The notes beneath the pieces are model-generated. The model worked only from the letters and a program-made list of their open reading frames with translations, did not search any database and was not told the origin of the DNA. This document shows, piece after piece, positions 25,087 to 31,760 of a stretch of 44,096 bases of DNA. The DNA is from an uncultured Bacteroidia bacterium. GTDB lineage: Bacteria > Bacteroidota > Bacteroidia > Bacteroidales > F082. A program made the position numbers and the translations under genes. Every line of letters begins with the position of its first letter. Within the stretch, counting starts at the first letter, position 1. The stretch is from assembly GCA_913009755.1 (NCBI GenBank), contig CAJVWU010000029.1, positions 1 through 44,096 on the forward strand, given 5' to 3'.

Positions 25087-26100
25087 TCAAATTTCTTCGT
25101 TAAGTATCGTCTTAAAATTATTTACTTGTTCATAGTTTCCCAGAACGAACAGTTTTGAGTTTTCAACCAGTTTGGTATCGGGCGTGGGATTGATGATAAA
25201 ATCGCCGGTGGCTTTTTTAAAACCCACAATGTTTACCCCTATCCGTCTCCGGATAGCCAGTTCAGCCAACGGTTTATTAATAAATTCTTTTGGCAATTCG
25301 TTTATTGTGATCTCTAAAAGTTGGGTTGATTTTTCATCATGAAATGAAAGATGTTCCAGGAATTCAACAATGTCGGGTTTTGCCACCAGCGTGGCCATGT
25401 GTGAACCGCCGACCTGTTCGGGCAGCACCACACTGTCAACGCCGGCCATCCTGAGCTTTTTCTCGGTGCTGTCGCTCGAGGCACGGCTGATAATTTTTAG
25501 TGCCGGATTGAGCGCCCGGGCTGTAAGCACAACAAACAGGTTATCGGCATCATTGGGCAGGGTAGTGATCAATGCCCTTGCCGTTTTAATATCGGCTTTC
25601 AGCAACACCTCGTCCTCGGTGGCATTCCCTTCGATGAACCGGGTGGGCTTTCCAATGTTGTTGATCACAATCTCGTGTTTTTCGTCAATCACAACTAAGT
25701 TCTCTTTTAAGGCAATCAGTTCCGAAACCACCTGCCCTCCGTTGCGGCCGTAGCCTACAATGATAACGTGATTTTCCATAATCGTTCGTTTATTTTTTCT
25801 GTTTTGACCGGTATAAAAAAACCTCAACTGTCGCTGAAAGAGATTTTGAGTGAGCGAAGTGATAAAATAGGTTAAAACACCCAGGCTGCCGATAACCAGG
25901 AATACCGTAAACATTTTCCCGGCATCCGACAAGGGCTGTGCTTCGCGGAAACCCACTGTTGACATGGTGATCACGGTCATATACAAGGCATTAACAAATG
26001 AAAAATTGTCAATGAACATGTAACCGATAATCCCGATCATAATCATTCCGAGAAGATAAACCCCCGCCAGGATAAAATTTCTGTTGCTCTTATTTTCCAA
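25087..26100 (-). CDS. Potassium channel with cytoplasmic RCK (TrkA-N/TrkA-C) domain
   Basis: I place the start at a TTG at 26100 (MENKSNRNFILAGVYLLG, 337 residues). The upstream ATG at 26238 would place the -7 element (TATTTTTG, minus, 26138-26145) and an 8-bp tandem repeat inside the coding region. Two membrane helices (about 8-28 and 62-84) flank a pore with filter TVGFRE (48-53). RCK_N follows (NHVIIVGYGRNGGQVVSEL, DADNLFVVLTARALNP), then a TrkA-C domain (LLEITINELP...IVGFKKATGDFI). It would control K+ flux at the inner membrane, gated by a nucleotide or ion. The Arg after the GF of the filter differs from canonical GYG/GFG. Confidence 0.88.
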   Translation of the reverse strand: MENKSNRNFILAGVYLLGMIMIGIIGYMFIDNFSFVNALYMTVITMSTVGFREAQPLSDAGKMFTVFLVIGSLGVLTYFITSLTQNLFQRQLRFFYTGQNRKNKRTIMENHVIIVGYGRNGGQVVSELIALKENLVVIDEKHEIVINNIGKPTRFIEGNATEDEVLLKADIKTARALITTLPNDADNLFVVLTARALNPALKIISRASSDSTEKKLRMAGVDSVVLPEQVGGSHMATLVAKPDIVEFLEHLSFHDEKSTQLLEITINELPKEFINKPLAELAIRRRIGVNIVGFKKATGDFIINPTPDTKLVENSKLFVLGNYEQVNNFKTILNEEI

Positions 26101-26137
26101 TATTTTAAAGCTTGGCTGTTTTATAAATGGTAAGGTA

Positions 26138-26145
26138 CAAAAATA
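26138..26145 (-). promoter_or_regulatory. -7 promoter element of the K+ channel gene
   Basis: On the minus strand TATTTTTG matches TAnnTTTG. It implies transcription from about 26131 and supports the TTG start at 26100. Confidence 0.5.
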
Positions 26146-26175
26146 CGAAATAACGGGGAAGGAGAGGGAGAGGGG

Positions 26176-26206
26176 AAGGGTTCGATGGTTCGATGGTTCG
26201 ATGGTT
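26176..26206. repeat. Short tandem repeat, 8-bp unit
   Basis: Three copies of GGTTCGAT plus a partial fourth. A related degenerate sequence lies at 43763-43792. It is of a kind common in intergenic regions of this genome type. Confidence 0.6.
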
Positions 26207-26320
26207 TTAAAATTCCCGGTTATTTCAAAGGATGTCACCCTGTTTTACCTCCCGGCGGGAACAAGGCTGCCCGCCGGGTGATGCCCAACGATTGCCCGGC
26301 TGTTTAAACGGGCCTTGAAG

Positions 26321-26630
26321 TCAGTACAACATGCCGAAATACCACAAAGGAATGGTATTTCCGAAACCATATTCAATATCATCTTTAACCAGATAAGCAC
26401 TTTTCAGGCCGGCAATTTGTTTCGGGTTCTTACTTTTACTACCCACCTCAAACAGAAAATGGCCGTCAACCAGAAAGTCTCCGTTAGCAGATAATGTGCA
26501 GTTATGTTCGTTCAAGATAAGAAAAATAATCGGGAAGGACGTTCCTTGATATTTGCATCATTTCGGCTATTTTGCTCATATTGGGCTTAAAAGGGGTACT
26601 CTCGGTAATAATCTGTAAAAGCAGTTTTAA
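26321..26630 (-). pseudogene. Remnant of an AAA ATPase with DUF4143 domain
   Basis: Two pieces of the typical C-terminal half of these ATPases are readable on the minus strand. The first (about 26522-26630) encodes LKLLLQIITESTPFKPNMSK then IAEMMQISRNVLPDYFSYLE, the winged-helix region. The second (26321-26515) encodes ANGDFLVDGHFLFEVGSKSK, then IEYGFGNTIPLWYFGMLY, the DUF4143 C-terminus. The region between them, about 100 residues in intact homologues, is missing; the pieces are joined out of frame, and the whole N-terminal Walker ATPase is gone. The short intact ORF is therefore not a gene of its own. Confidence 0.8.
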
Positions 26631-26640
26631 TTAACAAAAC

Positions 26641-27930
26641 CTATTTCCGGTTCAGCAGAATATGCCCGATACGGCAATCAAGGCAGCGTTTTCCGTCGCA
26701 GTAGTTTTGTTTGAGTTCGATCAGCGCCTGCGACTCCATGGCATTTTTAGGCTTTATGCCCAAGGCGGAAAACCGCCTGGTTATGGCATTCGATTCAGGG
26801 GCAAGCTGCTCAAGCCATGTCAGTGCTTTTTGTTGTATATCCATATCGGCTTTGTGCCTGCCGTAAACAAACAAAAATGGGATGACCGTGTTGATAATGA
26901 TCAGGTTAATGGAAACTGTTCCCAGGCTTTTTTTACGGTTTCCGGCTTTTTTGCCGAAAACAAAATGGTTGTTCCAATAGTCTGTCGCATCCACTTTTAA
27001 AAAGCTGATCACATGATTCAATCTGGACGTTTCAAGGATTTTGTTTAACAGTGTGGAGGAACGGAAAATAACCTGGGCAAACTGCGAAATGCGTATCGTC
27101 GGAAAATTGGCCGGACGCAACCGCATGAATTTCCACAGCTTGCGGTCAATGGGCCGGAGATTGTATTTTTCGGCCAGGAATAAATATTCCTGTTTCAGGG
27201 CGTTGGGATATTCATCTTTGAATGCCGGCTTCAGCATGCCGGCCTGCCCGAACAACAACGCTTCCAGTTGCAGTATCTGTGACTTATGTTTTGCAAGCAG
27301 GTTCAATGGCAGCGTTTGGGCCATCAGGGCAAAGGTATCCCCGTTGGTTTTAAATCCGAAATTCCGGGCCAGTTTCCGGTAAAACACTTCCTGGAAATCC
27401 TGTTTGGTACCGGTCAGTTCATTTTCAATTTCCGTGGCTTTGTTTTCCAGACGCCCTGCCATCAACTTGTCAAGCCACGAGAGGACATCAAAACGGTTGA
27501 CACCGCCAATCATTTCCTCGCAGGGTATCCATTTGTTCAATGGCTTGAATTTGTAATAATTCTTAAGAATGGTTTCATCAAAATTGCCTTTCAGTTCAAG
27601 GGTGGGGATTAGTTGTTTGTTTTTGCGGTAAACCGGACGGTCATTTTGGTAAACCACATGGAGGATAATATTGTCATAAGCCGGGTCATGATCATGCCCG
27701 TGCTTAAACCAGTCGGACGACAGAACATGGATTTCAATGTTTCCGGCCCAGGTGGTATCCCCTATTTTAATCCTTCCGTTAAAAAAATCGGGCCCGCTGT
27801 CAAAATTACGCTCCCCCGGATGCAGAATCGTCACCGGTAAACCATCGGAAGTATATAATTCAGCGTTAGTTAACCTGTACCGCCATAAATAAATCAGGAG
27901 TTCTTCGGGTATTGTGTTGTAACTATTCAT
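26641..27930 (-). CDS. DUF2851 family protein
   Basis: This 429-residue cytoplasmic protein starts MNSYNTIPEELLIYLWRYRL and shows the DUF2851 signatures: GERNFDSGPDFFNGRIKIGD, WAGNIEIHVLSSDWFKHGHD, NIILHVVYQNDRPV and a C-terminal cysteine motif CDGKRCLDCRIGHILL. The family is widespread in Bacteroidota and its function is unknown. The D-x-x-N-V/I-I-L-H region resembles nuclease or hydrolase folds only loosely. It is divergent from the coiled-coil/zapA operon, 74 bp away. Confidence 0.85.
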   Translation of the reverse strand: MNSYNTIPEELLIYLWRYRLTNAELYTSDGLPVTILHPGERNFDSGPDFFNGRIKIGDTTWAGNIEIHVLSSDWFKHGHDHDPAYDNIILHVVYQNDRPVYRKNKQLIPTLELKGNFDETILKNYYKFKPLNKWIPCEEMIGGVNRFDVLSWLDKLMAGRLENKATEIENELTGTKQDFQEVFYRKLARNFGFKTNGDTFALMAQTLPLNLLAKHKSQILQLEALLFGQAGMLKPAFKDEYPNALKQEYLFLAEKYNLRPIDRKLWKFMRLRPANFPTIRISQFAQVIFRSSTLLNKILETSRLNHVISFLKVDATDYWNNHFVFGKKAGNRKKSLGTVSINLIIINTVIPFLFVYGRHKADMDIQQKALTWLEQLAPESNAITRRFSALGIKPKNAMESQALIELKQNYCDGKRCLDCRIGHILLNRK

Positions 27931-27949
27931 AAAAAAACAGGCATTACAT

Positions 27950-27980
27950 TTGTTATTTGTGAACTATTTAATTAATTTTG
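27950..27980 (+). promoter_or_regulatory. Promoter of the coiled-coil/zapA operon
   Basis: TTG at 27950-27952 and TAATTTTG at 27973-27980 are spaced by 20 bp, a full Bacteroidota -33/-7 pair. It fixes the downstream ATG at 28005 as the start rather than 27978, which overlaps the -7 element. Confidence 0.7.
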
Positions 27981-28004
27981 CTCAGTAATTATTTATTTTT
28001 CCAG

Positions 28005-28304
28005 ATGGCCAATGAGCAGACGTTGATTTCCGGAATTGAGTATAAAATTAGGAAATTAATTGAATTGTCCCAAATGCTGAAGAAGGAAAATAAAGAGTTG
28101 CATCAACATATAGATGTCCTGACAAAAAGAGTGGGGACATTGACCAATGAATTAGAAGAAAAGCGAAACGAATTATTAAAAATCTCGCTTGCAAAAACGC
28201 TTGAAAAAAAATACGGTGTTGAGGAAACTAAAACAAAAATAGACGATTTGATACTGGAGATAGAAAAAAGCATTGAGATACTAAGCGATCAGGATAATTT
28301 GTAG
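28005..28304 (+). CDS. Coiled-coil protein encoded next to ZapA
   Basis: The 99-residue product starts MANEQTLISGIEYKIRKLIE. It is almost wholly helical with heptads (LKKENKELHQHIDVLTKRVG, TLTNELEEKRNELLKISLAK). Such small coiled-coil proteins are found directly before zapA in Bacteroidota. By position and form it could play a ZapB-like role in stabilising the Z-ring, but no sequence homology to ZapB is claimed. The zapA start is 7 bp downstream. Confidence 0.8.
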   Translation: MANEQTLISGIEYKIRKLIELSQMLKKENKELHQHIDVLTKRVGTLTNELEEKRNELLKISLAKTLEKKYGVEETKTKIDDLILEIEKSIEILSDQDNL

Positions 28305-28311
28305 TGATAGT

Positions 28312-28608
28312 GTGCAAACAAAACAAAATATAAAAGTAATTATAGGCGGAAGGCCATATAATCTGGCTGTTTTAAGAGGGGAAGAAGAGTTGGTCAGGAA
28401 GGCGGCTGAACGGATAAACGAAACAATAAAACAATACGCTGAGACGTTTCAATATAAGGATCAACAAGATTTGTTTGCCATGACAGCGCTGCAACATGTA
28501 GCCAATTCAATGCGGCTGGAAGATGAGAAATCATTTAGGGATGAAGAGATGGAAAAAAAATTGTCGCAATTAGATCAGGTGCTCTCAGAGCGACTTGATC
28601 AGGGATAA
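28312..28608 (+). CDS. zapA: Cell division protein ZapA
   Basis: This 98-residue protein uses a GTG start. Its N-terminal strand-loop (NIKVIIGGRPYNLAVLRGEE) and helix (ELVRKAAERINETIKQYAE) are the ZapA signature. The C-terminal coiled coil runs from about 55 to 95. ZapA crosslinks FtsZ filaments. Its place before the 6S-like RNA and rny is the arrangement known in Bacteroidota. Confidence 0.88.
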   Translation: MQTKQNIKVIIGGRPYNLAVLRGEEELVRKAAERINETIKQYAETFQYKDQQDLFAMTALQHVANSMRLEDEKSFRDEEMEKKLSQLDQVLSERLDQG

Positions 28609-28633
28609 GCGTTCATTAAAATAGAAAGTTACT

Positions 28634-28825
28634 GCCCGCGTAATTCACAGTTTGTAAACTCAACACAAAAGTCATTAGGGTTAAGCTCATAGGTTTTTAG
28701 GACAGGCCTGTTTACCTTTTTGGGATTCCCCTTTCGGGGGACGCTGGACGCCCGAAGATCCTGGCAACCCTATGCATATTAAAAACGGGGTTTACTATAA
28801 CTCCTGAATTATCGCGGGCTTTTTT
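28634..28825 (+). ncRNA. ssrS: 6S RNA (6S-Flavo type candidate)
   Basis: A closing stem joins GCCCGCGTAATTCA (28634-28647) to TGAATTATCGCGGGC (28805-28819), with one bulged T. A second pairing joins GTAAACTC (28654-28661) and GGGTTTAC (28788-28795). A central bubble follows, then TAGGGTT (28676-28682) with AACCCTA (28766-28772), and an apical hairpin TCCCCTTTCGGGGGA. The rod of about 186 nt with a large internal loop mimics an open promoter, as in 6S RNA. A T-run after the closing stem makes it also the terminator. The position between zapA and rny supports the call. 6S RNA binds and restrains housekeeping RNA polymerase. Confidence 0.75.
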
Positions 28826-28859
28826 TATTTAAGCGGTTGCAAGCCTAAAATATCACATT

Positions 28860-30401
28860 ATGGAAATTTTAATATCTGTGGTCGTTGCTGTTGTCGGCCT
28901 TGCGTTAGGCAGTTTGCTCACAGCAACAGTGCTTAAAAAGCAAATCCTGGGAAAAAGCAGCGCACTGCTTGAAGAAGCCAAGGAAAAAGGGGAAGTGATC
29001 AAAAAAGAAAAAATCCTTCAGGCCAAAGAAAAATTCCTTCAGCTAAAAACCGAACATGAAAAGGTTATTGGTGAAAAAAACAATAACATTCAACGCGCCG
29101 AAAACAGGATCCGGCAAAGGGAGCAAAGCCTTTCGCAAAAACTGGAAGATGCCCAGCGTAAACAAAAAGAGCTTGACATTCTTAAAAATAACCTGAACAC
29201 CCAGCTTGATATCCTCGAAAAGAAACAAGTTGAAGTTGACCGTATGCACAGTGAACAGGTAAAACAACTGGAGAACATTTCCCATCTCTCGGCTGATGAT
29301 GCCAAAGAACAATTGATTGAATCGTTAAAAGAAGATGCCCAGGCAGATGCCATGGTATTTATCCGGGATATCGTTGATGAGGCCCACCTGACCGCCGAAC
29401 GGAAAGCCAAGAAAGTGATCATCGAAACCATTCAGCGGACGGCTGCCGAACATGCCATTGAAAATACCGTTACGGTTTTTAATATTGACAGCGACGAAAT
29501 CAAAGGGCGCATCATCGGACGCGAGGGCAGAAACATCAGAGCATTGGAGGCCATGACCGGCATTGAGATCATTATTGATGACAGCCCCGATGCCATTTTG
29601 TTATCCGGATTTGACCCGGTACGCAGGGAAATCACCCGGTTGTCGCTTCAAAAGCTTGTTTCCGACGGGCGTATCCATCCGGCACGCATTGAGGAGGTGG
29701 TGACCAAAACAAGGAAAGAAGTTGAACAGGAGATTATTGAAGTGGGAAAAAGAACGGTCATCGATCTGGGCATCCACAACATGCACCCCGAACTGATTAA
29801 GCTTGTGGGCACGATGAAATACCGCTCTTCTTACGGACAGAACCTGCTGGCCCATTCCATTGAAGTGGCCAACCTGAGCGCCACCATGGCCTCTGAACTG
29901 GGACTCAATCCCAAAAAAGCCAAACGGGCAGGCCTGTTGCACGATATGGGAAAAATTGCTGAGAATGAGACCGAACTGCCCCATGCCATCCTGGGAATGA
30001 AACTGGCCGAGAAGTACAAGGAAAAACCCGATGTGTGCAATGCCATCGGTGCCCATCACGATGAAGTTGAAATGGAAACGCTTATTGCACCCATTGTCCA
30101 GGTATGCGATGCCATATCAGGTGCACGGCCCGGCGCCCGGCGCGAAGTGGTGGAAGCTTACATTCAGCGTTTGAAAAATCTTGAAGAAATGGCCCTGACC
30201 TACCCCGGTGTGGTAAAGACTTATGCAATACAGGCAGGTCGCGAGTTGAGGGTAATTGTGGGGGCTGACAAGGTTTCTGATGCCGATGCCGATAAACTGT
30301 CATACGAACTTTCCCGAAAGATACAGGAAGAAATGACCTACCCGGGACAGATAAAAATTACCGTGATCAGGGAAACACGGGCAATTAATTACGCAAAATA
30401 A
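28860..30401 (+). CDS. rny: Ribonuclease Y
   Basis: This 513-residue protein is of the usual length. An N-terminal membrane anchor (about 3-24) is followed by a long coiled coil (30-190), a KH RNA-binding domain (about 205-265, [10 protein letters not shown]) and an HD phosphohydrolase domain (about 325-425; His332, His361-Asp362 in [12 protein letters not shown], and [12 protein letters not shown]). RNase Y starts mRNA decay at the inner membrane. It is followed by a strong terminator. Confidence 0.97.
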   Translation: MEILISVVVAVVGLALGSLLTATVLKKQILGKSSALLEEAKEKGEVIKKEKILQAKEKFLQLKTEHEKVIGEKNNNIQRAENRIRQREQSLSQKLEDAQRKQKELDILKNNLNTQLDILEKKQVEVDRMHSEQVKQLENISHLSADDAKEQLIESLKEDAQADAMVFIRDIVDEAHLTAERKAKKVIIETIQRTAAEHAIENTVTVFNIDSDEIKGRIIGREGRNIRALEAMTGIEIIIDDSPDAILLSGFDPVRREITRLSLQKLVSDGRIHPARIEEVVTKTRKEVEQEIIEVGKRTVIDLGIHNMHPELIKLVGTMKYRSSYGQNLLAHSIEVANLSATMASELGLNPKKAKRAGLLHDMGKIAENETELPHAILGMKLAEKYKEKPDVCNAIGAHHDEVEMETLIAPIVQVCDAISGARPGARREVVEAYIQRLKNLEEMALTYPGVVKTYAIQAGRELRVIVGADKVSDADADKLSYELSRKIQEEMTYPGQIKITVIRETRAINYAK

Positions 30402-30433
30402 AAGAGAAAAGTTTTTAAAAAACATTTGTTGAT

Positions 30434-30470
30434 AAGAAAGCTCTTTTTGAAAAAAAAAAGAGCTTTCTTT
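30434..30470 (+). terminator. Terminator after rny
   Basis: AAGAAAGCTCTTTTT and AAAAAGAGCTTTCTT form a long AT-flanked hairpin with trailing T residues, about 35 bp after the rny stop codon. Confidence 0.85.
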
Positions 30471-30484
30471 ATTGGCTATATTTT

Positions 30485-30492
30485 TACTTTTG
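30485..30492 (+). promoter_or_regulatory. -7 promoter element of the outer-membrane protein gene
   Basis: TACTTTTG matches TAnnTTTG and lies 35 bp upstream of the ATG at 30528. No TTG lies at a normal -33 spacing. Confidence 0.45.
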
Positions 30493-30527
30493 CCGTCTTA
30501 TTTAAAACAACAATTAAAAATTAAATC

Positions 30528-31055
30528 ATGAAAAAATTGCTAATTACCCTGTTAATTTTATCCGGCCCTTTATTTATCATTGCCCAGGGGGGCGGTGCAA
30601 TAAAAAAAGGGGGGATGGAAGTAAATGCAGGTACGGGTTTCTGGAGTGTTTCACCCGTTATTATGCCCGTACACGGCGGTATGGATTTTGGGATTACCGA
30701 CGACATCAGTGTTGGCTTTGATGTGGGCTGGAGATTATATAATGATGGCTGGAAACATAGCGCATTTATTTTTCAGGCCAGGGGCGACTATCACTTCAAT
30801 ACCCTGATCGGGCTGGATGATAAATGGGATGTTTATGCCGGCTTTCAGGCCGGCCCGGCATTTATGACTGCCGCAAGCAATTATCCGGGAAAACGTAAAG
30901 GCTTTAAAGTTGCTGTTGACGGCGTAATCGGCGGACGCTGGTTTTTCTCCAAAACTATCGGGTTAAATGCAGAAGTGGGCTTAATGAGTGTTTTCCCCAA
31001 TGTGGTAGGGCCAACAGCATTTATAAATTTTGGCGTTACCTTTAGGTTAAAATAA
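30528..31055 (+). CDS. Outer-membrane beta-barrel protein
   Basis: This 175-residue protein has a signal peptide (MKKLLITLLILSGPLFIIAQ). About eight amphipathic strands follow (MEVNAGTGFWSV, ISVGFDVGWRL, DVYAGFQAGPAF, GLNAEVGLMSVF) and the chain ends TAFINFGVTFRLK. The size and pattern fit a small eight-stranded barrel of the OmpX/OmpA-like class. The function is unknown. It is monocistronic between two terminators. Confidence 0.8.
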   Translation: MKKLLITLLILSGPLFIIAQGGGAIKKGGMEVNAGTGFWSVSPVIMPVHGGMDFGITDDISVGFDVGWRLYNDGWKHSAFIFQARGDYHFNTLIGLDDKWDVYAGFQAGPAFMTAASNYPGKRKGFKVAVDGVIGGRWFFSKTIGLNAEVGLMSVFPNVVGPTAFINFGVTFRLK

Positions 31056-31059
31056 TCTG

Positions 31060-31090
31060 TTTCCCGGGAAATTGTCCCGGGAAATTTTAC
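31060..31090 (+). terminator. Terminator after the outer-membrane protein gene
   Basis: TTTCCCGGGA and TCCCGGGAAA form a perfect 10-bp stem with a 5-nt loop, 5 bp past the stop codon and followed by T residues. Confidence 0.8.
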
Positions 31091-31098
31091 AATATCTT

Positions 31099-31128
31099 AA
31101 AAAAAGAGGCACTGAAGCCTCTTTTTTT
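31099..31128. terminator. Bidirectional terminator
   Basis: AAAAAAAGAGGC and GCCTCTTTTTTT flank the loop ACTGAA. It serves the convergent TPR lipoprotein gene, whose stop codon overlaps its right end, and backs up the 31060 terminator. Confidence 0.85.
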
Positions 31129-31657
31129 ATTTGTTTTCTTTTTCAAATTCATTGATCAGTTCTTCCGGTGATTTTCCCAGGTTCTTCAACGACATCCTTG
31201 CATCGTCTGCAAATTCATTGTCGGGATATTTATCAATGAACAGTTGATAATATTTCTGAGCCAGCTTATAATTCTTTGCCTGGTCTTCATAAACGAAAGC
31301 CTTAAGGAACAAAGCAGTCGGGGTTTTGCTGTTGTCAGGATACCTGATCATGATCGAATCAAGGATTTTAATGGTTTCAACAGGGCGGTACAGGTTCATC
31401 GAAACATCGGACGCTTTGAATAAATAAACCGGTGCCAGCGTGTCATCCGGATATTCTTCAGCATATTCGGTGTATAGGTCAATCAGGCCCAGGACTTTAT
31501 GTTTATTAATATGGGTTGATGTTGAGTTGAATAATTCGTTTTCCATGGCGGTGATGGAATCCTGAAGGCTTGATTTTGAAATTTCCGCTTTTTTTACCGG
31601 CGATGCACACGAAACGGCCAGGAATAGTATAACTGCAAACAAGGTAATATTCTTCAT
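31127..31657 (-). CDS. Lipoprotein with tetratricopeptide repeats
   Basis: This 176-residue protein has a lipoprotein signal (MKNITLFAVILFLAVSC, lipidated Cys17). It is otherwise helical with TPR-like pairs (LGLIDLYTEYAEEYPDDT, ALFLKAFVYEDQAKNYKLAQ, YYQLFIDKYPDNEFADDARM). It resembles BamD/YbgF-type periplasmic TPR proteins, but it is shorter than BamD, so a specific role is not claimed. Confidence 0.8.
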   Translation of the reverse strand: MKNITLFAVILFLAVSCASPVKKAEISKSSLQDSITAMENELFNSTSTHINKHKVLGLIDLYTEYAEEYPDDTLAPVYLFKASDVSMNLYRPVETIKILDSIMIRYPDNSKTPTALFLKAFVYEDQAKNYKLAQKYYQLFIDKYPDNEFADDARMSLKNLGKSPEELINEFEKENK

Positions 31658-31760
31658 TCTATCCAGATTTTTAAATTATTAAAATAACGCTAAACGCATC
31701 GGTTTATTTTCTGCAATAATAATATATTTCAGGAAAAATCAGTTTTTCCGGTTAGTGAAT

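Noticed and set aside
26138-26238. N-terminal 46-codon extension of the K+ channel
   Set aside because: It overlaps a -7 promoter element and an 8-bp tandem repeat and adds no membrane or domain sequence.
28740-28775. SAM-riboswitch-like string GATCCTGGCAACCC
   Set aside because: The rest of the SAM-I fold is absent, and the surrounding pairings form a 6S-like rod; neither neighbour is a sulfur-metabolism gene.
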